Source: Daedaleopsis sinensis
Taxonomy: Eukaryota; Basidiomycota; Agaricomycetes; Polyporales; Polyporaceae
Assembly: GCA_033807695.1 (NCBI GenBank)
Contig: CM066301.1
Location: 4,340,001 to 4,404,000, forward strand
Direction: 5' to 3'
DNA length: 64,000 nucleotides
The notes beneath the pieces are model-generated. The model searched no databases. It worked only from the letters and a program-made list of their open reading frames with translations, and was not told the DNA's origin. Below are positions 44,086 through 54,250 of this stretch, piece after piece; position 1 is the stretch's first letter, and each line of letters begins with the position of its first letter. Position numbers and translations under genes: made by a program.

Positions 44086-46118
44086 TCAAGCTTCAAGGTC
44101 TAGTCTCACTAGGAACACCTTTTGGCAGACGGGGCAGCACATCCGTGTAGCAATCTCCTGGATGATACAGCTATCACAAGGGAATGATGAGCGATCAGCC
44201 CACCCACGTAGGCACGAAGCGGAAATGCACCTGTGACAGAAGAGGTGGCCGCACATGGTCGTGACGGGCTCGACAGGATCGTTCAGGCACGAGCGGCAGT
44301 GGAACGACATGCCGCTTGAAGCAGACGGCGCGGCGGCCCTGGCGGCTCTAGCGGCCCTTGCTGGCGCGCGGGCCTGCATAGGTGCGGCCGCCTGGACAGT
44401 CGGAGCCCGCTGAGGCGTGTATCTCTGAGGCGGAGGGGACGCTGTCCGAGCCTAAGGGCAGAGTAGAATCAAGTCAGTGCGAATGCTGTCACGGTGCTCA
44501 GGCGTATACGTACGGGCGCCGGCATTGGGTTACCGTAAGTAGAGGTTGACCATCCGGAGGGCGAGTGGTTGCGCTCTGTCGCCCTCCCGTTCACAGCCTG
44601 CCCCGAACGCACGGGCTGGGGCTCAGGCGCGGGAGCCTCGACGCGCTGGCCTTGGAGCGCGCGGGTAGAGGTAGACCATCCGGAGGGCGAGTGATCGCGC
44701 TCCATCGCCCTCCTGTTCACAGCCTGCCACGAACGGACCGGCGCGGACGCGGACTCAGGAGCCTCGACGCGCTGGCCTTGGAGCGCGCGGTAGACCCTCT
44801 CAGCTTCCACGTAGTCCGGTCCGTACACAGATGACAAGGTCGACTGAGATCGCGAAAGGACGTGGGACGCCGCCGGTCGAGCTCGCGCGCCCGCGAGACC
44901 GTTCGCAGGACTGCCAGCGAGGCCTGTCGGGCGTTCGATCGGCGTCGATCGCGAATGTGCTGCTGTCGGGATCGTTGCACGGTTCGAGACGACGGATGCT
45001 ACTTCAGAGAAGCCGGTGCTCTGGCGTCCTAAGGGCACCTGGGACATCGACGGCTGTGTGGTGGCTCCCACCGTGTCAGGCTCTTCGCTGGGAGCGCCTG
45101 CGGAGGCTGTCGCAGCAACGCTGCTCGAGTCGTGGTTGCTCGCCTGTGTCTAAGATGAACTGAACATAAGCGACGCAGTGCAGACTGAAAGGGACTGACC
45201 GCCACCGGTTCGTCCTTCTGATTTGCAGGGACTCCGTTGGTAGTGTAGGTCCCTGGCGGAGGACATCCCTTCTTGTGCTAAGCGCGAGCATCAGACTCAC
45301 ACCCGCGACATGCTGAAGTGAAGACAACCTACCGTGACGTACGAAACGATCGATTCGAAACCGAGGCCGCAGGTCCGGCAGTGCGGATGGACAAGACTCT
45401 CGTTGAAGTGTGTCTGGAGCGCAGACTCTGTAGGAAAGTCGTATTTGCACTTTGTGCAGTGGTTTGCGGCCGTGCTAGCGGCCGCTGGCGGCGCTGCGAT
45501 TGGTTGAGCGGGGGTTGGGGTAGCAGCGGGACTATGCGATGCTGTCTAATCACGTACACGCCCGCGTGAGCCTCCAAAACGACTAGGAGTCAGTAAGATC
45601 GACAAACCGGAGTCGCCATCGTATGGACTGCCTTTTGGTGCTGTAAGGAGGTATGCGGTGAGTGTTTCGTCGAGCAAGAACCAAAGGGTGTGCTCACATC
45701 GGCGAGTGCTGCAGCATCCTTGTAGATCTGATTCGGGGTGCACGAGAAGCAGGTCACGGCCTAAGAGGCGTGACATGATTACCTCATCTGTTGCTCTTCC
45801 GCGACTCAATCGTACCTTTGAGTTTGCGGCCGGGGCGGCCGCGAGACTCGGCCTTGTGGCGGCTTTCGGGCTGTAAGAGTTGCTGGCTTTTGGGAGCAGT
45901 TTCGCGGGAATCGAGGGAACCTTATGGCCAGTACTCTGCATATGCGCTAGCCTCTCTGGCCTCTTGTTGAACGCCTCAACGCACCCGGGCTGAGGGCAGT
46001 AGTACGACGGCCTGTGGACGTGGCCCTTCGCGGCTCCATGTTGCCCGCATTCGTAGCTGTCTTGGAAGACCAACTTACACTGATGACACCTTACTGGGAG
46101 CGTATCCGTCGTCGCCAT
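44086..46118 (-). CDS. C2H2-RING paralogue E: zinc fingers, repetitive linker, C-terminal RING finger
   Basis: Exon 1 (46118-45816) starts MATTDTLPVRCHQCKLVF with two fingers (CHQC-x12-H-x5-H; CPQPGC-x12-H-x5-H). Exon 2 (45760-45698) is again 63 nt and carries CFSCTPNQIYKDAAALAD, but the His pair of finger 3 seems lost. Exon 3 (45545-45333) holds CTKC-x12-H-x6-H followed by HPHCRTC. A long linker (about 45149-44520) contains two copies of a 42-residue unit. An Ala/Arg-rich segment precedes the RING (FHCRSC, CGHLFC, intron, SCIIQEI, CCPVCQKVF), which stops at 44086. A small extra exon near 45200-45260 is possible. E is the upstream end of the minus-strand array. Confidence 0.8.
44539..44790. 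repeat. 126-bp in-frame tandem duplication in the linker of paralogue E
   Basis: Units at 44539-44664 and 44665 to about 44790 both begin GTAGAGGT(T/A)GACCATCCGG. On the minus strand each encodes a 42-residue unit containing RALQGQRVEAP and HSPSGWSTST. Confidence 0.88.
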
Positions 46119-46553
46119 GTAGGAGAGGTCCGAGAGGATAGTCGGACGTACGAGACGAGACGGTACGTTTGCAACATGTTCAGGCCGTTGACGCGGAAAT
46201 TTAAAAGCCTTCCAACTACCGCAGCCTGAATGAGCCGCCCATGTCCACGCCACGTACACGAGGTGACGGTCACGGTCACGGTCACACCGCGAGCGATCGT
46301 CAAGACGAGAGCACAAAATCTATGTAAGGATGTGCAAGATACAGCAGCGCGAGATCGCGAGAACAGCACAGAGATAGTATGAAAGCACAATTAACCCCCT
46401 ATATACCCGAATACACACCGTCCAAGTGGATTTCCATGTTTTGTTGGGTCGGCCCCATATCCTGTCACTCGATGCGAGCACGGAGTCAAACGGTCAAGGT
46501 GAAGACAGGCGTGTCCGTGCAGTGGGCAGAGGAACACACTGGACACAATCTAT
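46119..46553. other. Intergenic stretch, nothing recognised
   Basis: This lies between the start of paralogue E and the stop codon of the TLC gene, both on the minus strand. A short GGTCAC repeat is present near 46265-46285 (GGTGACGGTCACGGTCACGG). Confidence 0.4.
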
Positions 46554-48195
46554 TCAGTGTCCCTGGCCGCTTGTAGAGACGACGGAAGCGGTCTCTCCGG
46601 TGGAGTTGCCGTTCGTGGTCGCACTGGCAGCAGCCTGGAGGGGCTTCGCTTCCTGGTCGAACCGCTTGCGGATCGCAAAGATCATCTTGTAGAACCTGAG
46701 AGACGGACACGGTTAAGCGGGAGCCATTCCGCAACGACAACGACAACATGGCTCACCAAATCGCGTTGAGCGAGTTCAACGTGAGATTGCCCGCGTAGAA
46801 CGCGATCAGGTAGGCGAGAGGCAGCTCTTCGCGGGCACCATAGAGCGCTCGCATGAAGTCGATGCTCAGGTACCATCCGTACACGATCCGGATGGAAAAG
46901 AACGTGGCAAGAAGCACGACCCCGTTGATCCACTGGGCCTTACTCCCGGTGTGGCCGGTCTTGTCAAGGAACCTACACAAGGGTATAAGTAGGGGTATGC
47001 GCGGGGTTGCTTATTCAGCAGGATACTGACCGATGGATGTTCAGGAAGATTGTGCTCCTGTGAAACAGTCAGGAAGACACAAAAGTTAGACATTACAGCG
47101 GACGTACGTTTCCCAGGTGAGGAAGCGGGGTGCATAGTAACCGAGGAATGGTCGCTGAGAAACGACAAGTCAGTCACGAAGGCGACGTGATGGTATATCA
47201 ATACTGAGACGCATGCTAGGATGCCTTCGATGCACACAATAGGATGGGATTCTCGGGCAGTCTCGTCTATGGGGACAGCCCAAACAGGGTTACCCATGGG
47301 CGCTAGGGCGCTAGAAAGCGAAAGACGCCGACCAACTCTACGCTCACAGCGATCCGCGTCAAGCGCACCACTCGACCGGTAGATGTTGCAAGGAGACAAC
47401 ACTCTGCGCAGAGGACGATTCTCTACTACTGAGTAGGTCGATTCTCAGCCTGATTATCTGAGCAGAGAAACACAGCGCAAAGCACCCGCAGTAGGAGAAG
47501 TCTCGGTGAATGATTACCAGTTAGGGGTATGTGGAGATATACGCCATGAAGATGAGAAGTCGAGGGTAAAACACTTACGAAGGCCATCATGTAGAGAGTC
47601 AAGCACGATATACCTGATAACAGAGAGCATGAGCGACCGAAGATGGAACGACCAACTATAGCTTCACCGTGGATTAGGAAGCCGACGTCGTCGAAGTTGA
47701 TAGCAGCGTCAAGAGTATCCCAGAGGAAGTAACTTGCAGTCCAGTTCAAACCCACATAGATCCAACGCATGAAACTGAACTCACCCGCAAGCGACAGCGA
47801 CAGTAGTGCCCACCCGATCATCCCAGCCAAAGAGCTTATCGTCCTTGAGCGTCTCAGAGCCGAAGCAGCTGACTGCGAGTGGCAGGACGATGAAGACGTG
47901 CAGGAGCGATACCATTTGGATGTTCCTAGCGCGTATTGAGCCACGCACAGAAGCTAACGTGCGGAAACGCTGCTCACCATTGGTTCACCGCGCGAGGAGA
48001 TCGTAGCTTCGCATAGCTCACGGGGAAGAGGCGAGAGCTGAAGAAGGGCGAGATGTAGAGATGGAGGGCGGTAAACGCGGTAAACGCGTAGAAGAGTGTG
48101 GGGAAGTAGTCCGGGAGGTGGGGAAGATGAAGGATACGACCGACGGGTTGGGCGACGGTGCGGAGGAAGTCGCTGAACGGGAGCTCGAGGGCCAT
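46554..48195 (-). CDS. TLC-domain membrane protein (TMEM56/TLCD4-like)
   Basis: The gene starts MALELPFSDFLRTVAQ at the ATG of 48195 and ends at the TGA of 46554-46556. About eight exons join in phase: exon 1 48195-47978, exon 2 47925-47785, then short exons carrying YFLWDTLDAAINFDDVGFL-IHG, ISCLTLYMMAF, RPFLGYYAPRFLTWE, TSTIFLNIHR, RFLDKTGHTGSKAQ...SLNAIW and a C-terminal WFYKMIFAIRKRF tail. These are the conserved positions of the TRAM-LAG1-CLN8 domain as found in TLCD4-type proteins: His after FLI, a helix-rich body, FLN-x-H, and GN-x-LN-x-LN-x-W. Several hydrophobic segments indicate a polytopic ER-type membrane protein, probably in lipid metabolism or trafficking. It is divergent from the DUF1776 gene and sits inside the C2H2-RING region. 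Confidence 0.85.
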
Positions 48196-48730
48196 GGTGG
48201 ATGGCGATTGGGGCGGGGGGACGTACATGTTGTTTATTAGGTGTCCGATGGCGTCTAGATCGGAAGTAGTGACCGAGAAGTCGTCAAGTCTGTGGGTGAT
48301 CCTAGTCCACGTAACGTCGGCGTGTGAGAGGACGAACGTGCCCGTGCCCGCTGCGCTGATTGCCTCCGACAGTCCCCTGTCCCAGAGCACGACATATCAG
48401 CACTCCTGAGTCCTCCAGACGTCGACAGCAGCGTCGGCGAGTACGAGAACGGCCGCACACACTCACCTCAGTCACCGTCACTGTCGACTCCTGTCGCCGT
48501 CGTCGTGGTAAGCATCCAGCAGGCGGCCTGGCATCTCAAATTCTCTACCGGTGGTGCCAGAGGGGGTCAACGCGATCACGTGCACCACTATTTGTAGAAA
48601 CAGTCCTCGGGGTCCGCTCGGAGCGACGGCACGTCAGACGCCGGAGACGCGTTCTCCGTCGGCTACACCGTGACTTGCCTTCGTCCGCAACGTCCACCAT
48701 CTCGTCCCGTCCACCATCTCGTCGTCCACG
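48196..48730. promoter_or_regulatory. Shared upstream region of two divergent genes
   Basis: The TLC gene starts leftward at 48195 and the DUF1776 gene rightward at 48731, so these 535 bp must hold both promoters. No TATA box or other defined motif was recognised; the right part is pyrimidine-rich, as is common before fungal start codons. Confidence 0.5.
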
Positions 48731-51334
48731 ATGCTCCTCATCCCTACAGTCGAGCAGATTGAAGACTACCTTGAGAGCGTCGAGGAGCTCATCATCTCAT
48801 CCCTCTCTGCCGCTACCCCCGATCTTCCCAAGGTCTCGGAAGCTATCCATCGTCTCTGGCAGGATGTCTTGCGACACAGTCCCCAAGCGGTCCCCGCAAG
48901 CCTCAAGGGTCTAGGAGCGTTCGAGGTACCTCCTCCACCTCCGCCTCCGCCGCCTCCGAAGGGATTCTGGGAGAGCACCGCCGATTGGGTCGCCGATCAT
49001 CCCTGGACGACCGCAGGAATCGGCGTGGGGTGCATCGGTGCTGGGCTACTCGTTGGATACGCACATCCCCGTCTCAGGCATAGGACACGGGTGGGGGCGC
49101 GCAAGCACGCGGCCGCTGCTAACGCGGAGAGGAGACAAGTCGTCGGTGAGTGCGTCCACTTCAGATATCGGACCCAGTAGCGGCCATGAGAGTCTGGACC
49201 CGGAGCAGCGCGGTCGCAGTCTTGCGCTCACTCAGGATCATTAATCTCGCAATAGACCGCTGTAGGCATGTTTCTGTCACGATCTAGGAAGTGGGGAGAG
49301 CGAGTAGATCGTGGCAGATACATGTCCCGGATCATCTAGCGAGGCCTGATGTTGTTACGCTCTACGGTGAGCAACCATCGACCCAGTCTCGTAAGCAACC
49401 ATTGTGGACATGTCATTGCTTCGGTCCAAATCACGCAGGAGAAGAGGCAGACCGAGACAGCGACATGTCCAACAATCTCTGATATAAGCGGGTGGGGTTG
49501 TCACGCTCCACCGTCCCACGACGGGCAAGGAAGTGGTAGGTATCCAACGACCGTCCCACCAGTCTCCCTAGGTAGGGAATAGCGCCTCGCCCGTCGTATC
49601 CGCGCCCTGTACAAGTTGCCAACGGCCAACTCGCATGACATCAATGTCTGATCCCCTGCGCGAGCTCTGTGCTTGTAGCTTGCTGCAAAGCTGCGCATGC
49701 AACCAGGGCTCATCTCTCGGAACGTATCGCAACTCAGACGTACGCTCAATATCTCTAGCTCCCTTTCTTCGAACGTGGCGCGGATGATCCCGCTCGCGTG
49801 TTTGGGCCGCGCCCACGCAGAGAATGGCCTGGCCATCGCTTTGCTTGCGACATCGTGCTATACCGGTTACTCTTGATTGATACTCATGACATTTCACACA
49901 TCCAGTGCTACTCGGAGCAGACTCTCCCCTCGGTCTTCCTCTCGTCCTCGATCTCGAGAAGAAGGGCTACATAGTGATTGCAAGCGTTGCGACTCCTGAG
50001 GCTGTCGAAGAGGTCGAAAGCAAATGCCATGGATACGTTCGTGCTCTCGTGCTCGACCCGACAGAGGTACGCAGGTGTCCTTTATCAGTTTCCGATCCGT
50101 CTCACGTCTGCTTCAGCCAGAGATGATTCCCTTCTTTCTACGTTCCCTCGCCTCGACCATGTCCCGACGCTTCCCTCTCACCGCCGCCGGCGACCCCCAC
50201 GCATCTCCCACGGCTCACCTCTACGTCCATTCTGTTGTCTCCCTCCTGAGCCTACCCTCTTCCAGCGCTGCTCCCCCGCCCGCGCCCCTCGAGCATCTCG
50301 ACCTGCACGGTTCATACCAGGACTACTTGAAAGCGACGCACATCACCCCCCTTCACATACTGCAGGCTCTGCTCCCGCTACTACGTGCGTCCCCCGCCCG
50401 TGCACGCGACTCCCTGTCGAACGGCGTGGGCAAGCAGAGCATCGTGGTATGCCTTCCGGCTACGGATGCGCGCGTCGGGCTGCCGTTCGCGAGTGCACAG
50501 GCAATGAGCGCCGCTGCGACTCTGCGCGGGGTCGAGGTCCTCCGTCGCGAAATTCGCGCGGCGGCGGCGTCAGCGTCTGGCTCCGACACGGCCCTGGCAA
50601 TGCGCAATATCAAAGTCGTCGTCGTCGATGTCGGTGCCGTCGGGCCCGCGGTAGGCGGCGCTATGCGCGAAGGCCTGCGAGACTCGGTTGAAGACTGGAC
50701 CCCCGCGGAGAAGGCAGCGTATGGTGCTGCATTTGGTTCCTTGCTCGAGCACGGCGGTCCGCAGCTCAGGCGAAACCCGAGCGACGTGTCCGTGTTCGTG
50801 GACACGGTCGTGGACGTGGTGAGCAGTGGACGGAAGAGTGAGAAGGGCTGCTCTGCGGTGGCGGCTTCTCTCGGCCTCGGGCGACTGCGCGAGTTCATCC
50901 GCGGAGACCGTGTTGCTGTTGGGGCCGGAGGTACGTTGTTTCTTCCCATAACGTCGGAGATAAATGCTCAATGGCGACTTGCGCGCATGATTCCAGCACA
51001 TACATACGCGATGGCATCGCACCTGCCCTCGCTGCTCTTAGACGCTCTGCTGAACGTCCCTTACCTCATGATCTCCATCCGCAACGCCCTCTTGCCAATC
51101 CCGCCTCGTGTCATCGTACCCCCACCATCCGCTGCGGCCGCAACCCGCCCTCCGCCGCCAGCTCCTGCTGCTGTTGATTCTCAGATGGAGAAGCGGCAGC
51201 AGGAAGGCACCGACAGCGAGCACGAGCACTCGGAGACGGGGAGCGAGGCGGATGTCGAGAGCAACGAGGGCTCCGGTTCTGGAGTCGGTGAATCGTGGGT
51301 GAGCTTGAAGAGTCGGCCGGCGGAGGAGTCCTAA
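48731..51334 (+). CDS. DUF1776 family protein (fungal SDR-like, NAD(P)-binding fold)
   Basis: Four exons join in phase: 48731-49145, 49906-50066, 50117-50930 and 50997-51334, giving 575 residues. The N-terminus (MLLIPTVEQIEDYLESVEEL) leads to a proline run, a WESTADWVADHPW segment and one likely membrane helix (GIGVGCIGAGLLVGYAH). Exon 2 starts the Rossmann-type region: VLLGADSPLGLPLVLDLEKK, with the Gly-rich turn modified to GADSPLG, then GYIVIASVATPE and YVRALVLDPTE. Further family marks are STMSRRFP, APLEHLDLHGSYQDYL and THITPLHILQALLPLLR. The C-terminal tail is acidic. Yeast Ynl181w/Pbr1 belongs to this family and is a membrane-linked oxidoreductase-like protein. The first intron is 760 nt, far longer than any other here. 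Confidence 0.9.
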
Positions 51335-51782
51335 GGGCTATCTTCGCACACCTCGCAAGTTTACGTTTGGATTTCCGATTCGTTACTAGGAGGCTCGGAT
51401 TCTGTGTATCTTTTGTACCATTGCTTGTACCAACAGCTGTGATGTTCATCAAGCCTACGTGTATGTATACATAAATGCCCAGACTCACACACTACTGCAA
51501 CACGAATAGCACTCACCATTCACATGTATGTACCCGTTAAAAACTGGAAGTGTGACAATTACCTCGGGGCTGGGGAAATGGCTTATTACTCCGCTGCGGT
51601 GTGTACGTAAGTCGGCTTGGACCGGAAGGACTGTACTTACTTAAAGTTATTGATTCTTATTGACGTCTACAGCGGAGGCGTGGCATGCACGAGTCGGCGA
51701 AGTTCAAGTTGTCGGCGCAGTCAACTGGCGCCAGCTCATTGCACGAAGTTCCTCTTCACCTTCCACCTAGGACATTTCAAGC
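51335..51782. other. Intergenic stretch before paralogue F
   Basis: The last 80 bp (with GCAGTCAACTGGCGCCAGCTC near 51716) resemble the upstream flank of paralogue D (GCAGTCAACTGGCACTAGCTC on the minus strand near 43610-43590). The duplication of D and F therefore seems to include promoter DNA. Confidence 0.55.
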
Positions 51783-53003
51783 ATGCCCATAACCAGATGC
51801 AATGAATGCAAAGAGGTTTTCGCCAGCAGAAAGCAATGCGCGAGACATGCCAAAGAGACAGGACACGTTCATTCTCCTGCGTACTTCTGCACGGAATGCA
51901 GCGAGGTCTTTAAAACGACCCTCGCACAAGATGAACACTGTACGGCCACAGGCCACATAGTCGAAGTCTCTCTTATGGCCGGGGCTGGAATGGTGAGCTC
52001 CCAGTCGTAGTAATGCCGATTTTGTGGGAACTCAATGAGGCGGCCTCTCGGGGCTCTAGTTTGATACCTGCATCATCTGCAAACCGCGTCGGATATTTCT
52101 CGGTGCTGCAGCCTACGACTTGGTCAGTCCCTGCGTACTGTCAGCTCACAGTGACCCTGACTGACTGACCAGGGCATCAGCATTATCGCGAGATACACGC
52201 CAGCTCAGAGTCCCGATCAACCGAAACGCAACAACCTCTTCCGACACTGGCAGGAGAAGGATCTCTTCAGCAGCAATCCTCCTCGATCTCCTTGCGGCAA
52301 CCGGACCAGGCACAGTCTTTAGTTACCACGGTACTAGTCCCCGTTGACAGCTCTAGTAGCTTGTCTGAGGTCTCCTCAATCACACCTAGCGAGGTTATGA
52401 CCCCAGTGCCTGACTCGTGAGTAGTGATATACCGTGACAGCGGGAGTGTTTGTTATGCTTTGGGGATTATGATTGACCTACTTTGAATCTAGTGTACACG
52501 ATCGAAGTGTCATCGAAACCACTGCTCGCCGCTCGGGTTCCGACTTCGAGTCTCAAGCACAATCTGCATCCCGCGAGTACTACCCACTGCGTCCGGAAAC
52601 AGTAGAGCCCGATGGGCGAACGCACCCGGTTCTAGGCGGCCGCACAGCGCACGGGCGGCGACTTAGCGGTTCCGAGTCTCCCCAATGGCCGAGTCTCGCT
52701 CGAAGTGGTACAGTGCCGAACGGGACACTGGCTCCACGTTCTGCAGCCACCCGGCTATCGTTCCACTGCCGCTCTTGCCTTCGTGCCCCCGTGAGCCCCG
52801 TCACTACGATGTGCGGCCACCTCTTCTGTCAGAGGTAAGTCGCTACTAGTTCCGGAGTCGGTGATGCTGGAGGCAGGAAGTAATGCTGACGAGTGTGTTG
52901 CGATAGTTGTATCGTCCACGAGATCGAGACCAAGATGTGCTGCCCCGTGTGCCAGAAGCCGTTCCTAATCAGACTGCACGTTGACTTGTCCGAGTCGCAG
53001 TAA
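51783..53003 (+). CDS. C2H2-RING paralogue F, inverted copy, complete five-exon model
   Basis: Exons 51783-51992, 52060-52122, 52181-52416, 52493-52834 and 52907-53003 join in phase and give 315 residues. Fingers 1 and 2 (CNEC-x12-H-x5-H; CTEC-x12-H-x5-H) are in exon 1. The 63-nt exon 2 holds CIICKPRRIFLGAAAYDL, and HYREIH opens exon 3, giving finger 3 with spacing C-x2-C-x14-H-x4-H. The linker (residues about 97-258) is Ser/Gln/Pro-rich. The RING starts at Cys262: CRSC-x11-CGHLFCQSC, then CPVCQKPF, with an intron inside the second Cys pair. This gene is on the opposite strand to A-E and is closest to D (about 40 of 44 RING-region residues alike by eye). It lies beyond the TLC and DUF1776 genes, so it is a dispersed, inverted duplicate. 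Confidence 0.9.
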
Positions 53004-53206
53004 CAGGTACTACTACAGTATAGCGGTCGAAGGCGATCACTCGGTCCGCGCAACACTCTATAACAATTCGTTACCCGCCTCCAGCTGGATCAAGGGATCA
53101 TCTACTAGTGTAAAAAGACATTATCTGGATATACGCTACAGTGCTTGTTGGTCAAAGCGTATGTGACCGGTGCCACTGCCGCTAACTTGAATCAAGTACT
53201 ACCACG

Positions 53207-53821
53207 TCAAAGTCTCCCCGTAAACCGCCGGCGCCGGTTCCCTCTACTAGACAAGACCCGGGGCACGGATTTCCTCGCCGGAGGCTGCAGCAACTTCTTG
53301 AGCTTCCACGCGCCGAACGCGCCCACCGCGTGCATCTTCGTCCGCACGCGCTCGAACCGCCTCCGCGCAGACTGCCGCCCGATCTTCCGCTCCTCCTTCT
53401 CGAGCGACGTCTTGCAATACTTCGCCCACTGCGCTCTTTCGCCCTCCGCAATGATCCACTCCGCTCGCGCGGAAATCGCGGCGCTCACGGCGGTGCGCCC
53501 CGCGTCGCTGAGGGCTGTCCACCACCGGTGCGTCTCCCGCTCGGCCTCGCATGCACTCCGCGTCCGCGGCCACCCCCAGACGCCGGGGAAGCGTACGTGG
53601 CGGTTGACGTGCGCAATGCGCTGCTGCGTGATGCGCGCGCTGTGCGCGGACCACGCCCTGCGGACGAGGGCGCGGTAGTGCGCGTGCGCACGCTCGGAGC
53701 GGGCGGTCCAGAAGCTCACGCTCACGGCGTAGCCCTGGCGCACGCGATCGAGGGAGGCTGCGCGCGCGCGCGAGGGCAGGTCCGTGTGTGCGGCGTGGTG
53801 CTTCACGCGTGCGGGGGTCAC
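53207..53821 (-). CDS. Basic orphan protein, 3' exon
   Basis: An open frame of 204 codons with strong Ala/Arg/Trp/His content (SFWTARSERAHAHYRALVRR, TRSACEAERETHRWWTALSD) stops at 53207. The frame stays open upstream of 53821 without an ATG, so this is probably the last exon of a longer gene. A possible upstream exon lies at 54250-54150 (MHGCRHCSRNPRSRSP...). The charged, helix-forming composition suggests a nucleic-acid-binding or structural role, but no family was recognised. An overlapping plus-strand frame of similar length is judged a shadow. GC content is higher than in the neighbours. Confidence 0.4.
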   Translation of the reverse strand: MTPARVKHHAAHTDLPSRARAASLDRVRQGYAVSVSFWTARSERAHAHYRALVRRAWSAHSARITQQRIAHVNRHVRFPGVWGWPRTRSACEAERETHRWWTALSDAGRTAVSAAISARAEWIIAEGERAQWAKYCKTSLEKEERKIGRQSARRRFERVRTKMHAVGAFGAWKLKKLLQPPARKSVPRVLSSRGNRRRRFTGRL

Positions 53822-54250
53822 GCTGGGGGTTTGCGGTTTAGTGCTCGGGGTGAGGGGTGAGGAATTGAGGGATGGGTCGCGAGCACGGGGCTCCGGTCGC
53901 TGGGAGTGAGGACGAGCGAAGGACTACGTACCGCAGTCGGCCCAGATGCGGGTTATCTGTGAGGAGACTAAGGCTCTCGGGTGGGGCTGCGGCTGCTACC
54001 TCAGGCTCCCCTTCGATCTCTTGCGGTACGGGCCCTGCGAGCGCAGGATGGTGTTGGCGTGGCTCGGGGTTGTGTTGCTCTGGGTTTGGGCTACGTGTAT
54101 GGTCTCTGTGTGGCTGATATGTGAGAGGGATTGAGGCGAAGGACTGTGATCGTAAGGCACTCGCCTGAGGCGACTAGGACCGGCGGCTACTGGCACGGGA
54201 GTAGGTGAGCGGGAGCGAGGATTTCGGGAGCAGTGCCTGCAGCCGTGCAT

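Noticed and set aside
53330..53860. Plus-strand ORF opposite the basic orphan protein
   Set aside because: It is a shadow frame in GC-rich DNA; the minus-strand frame has the more protein-like composition and extends further.
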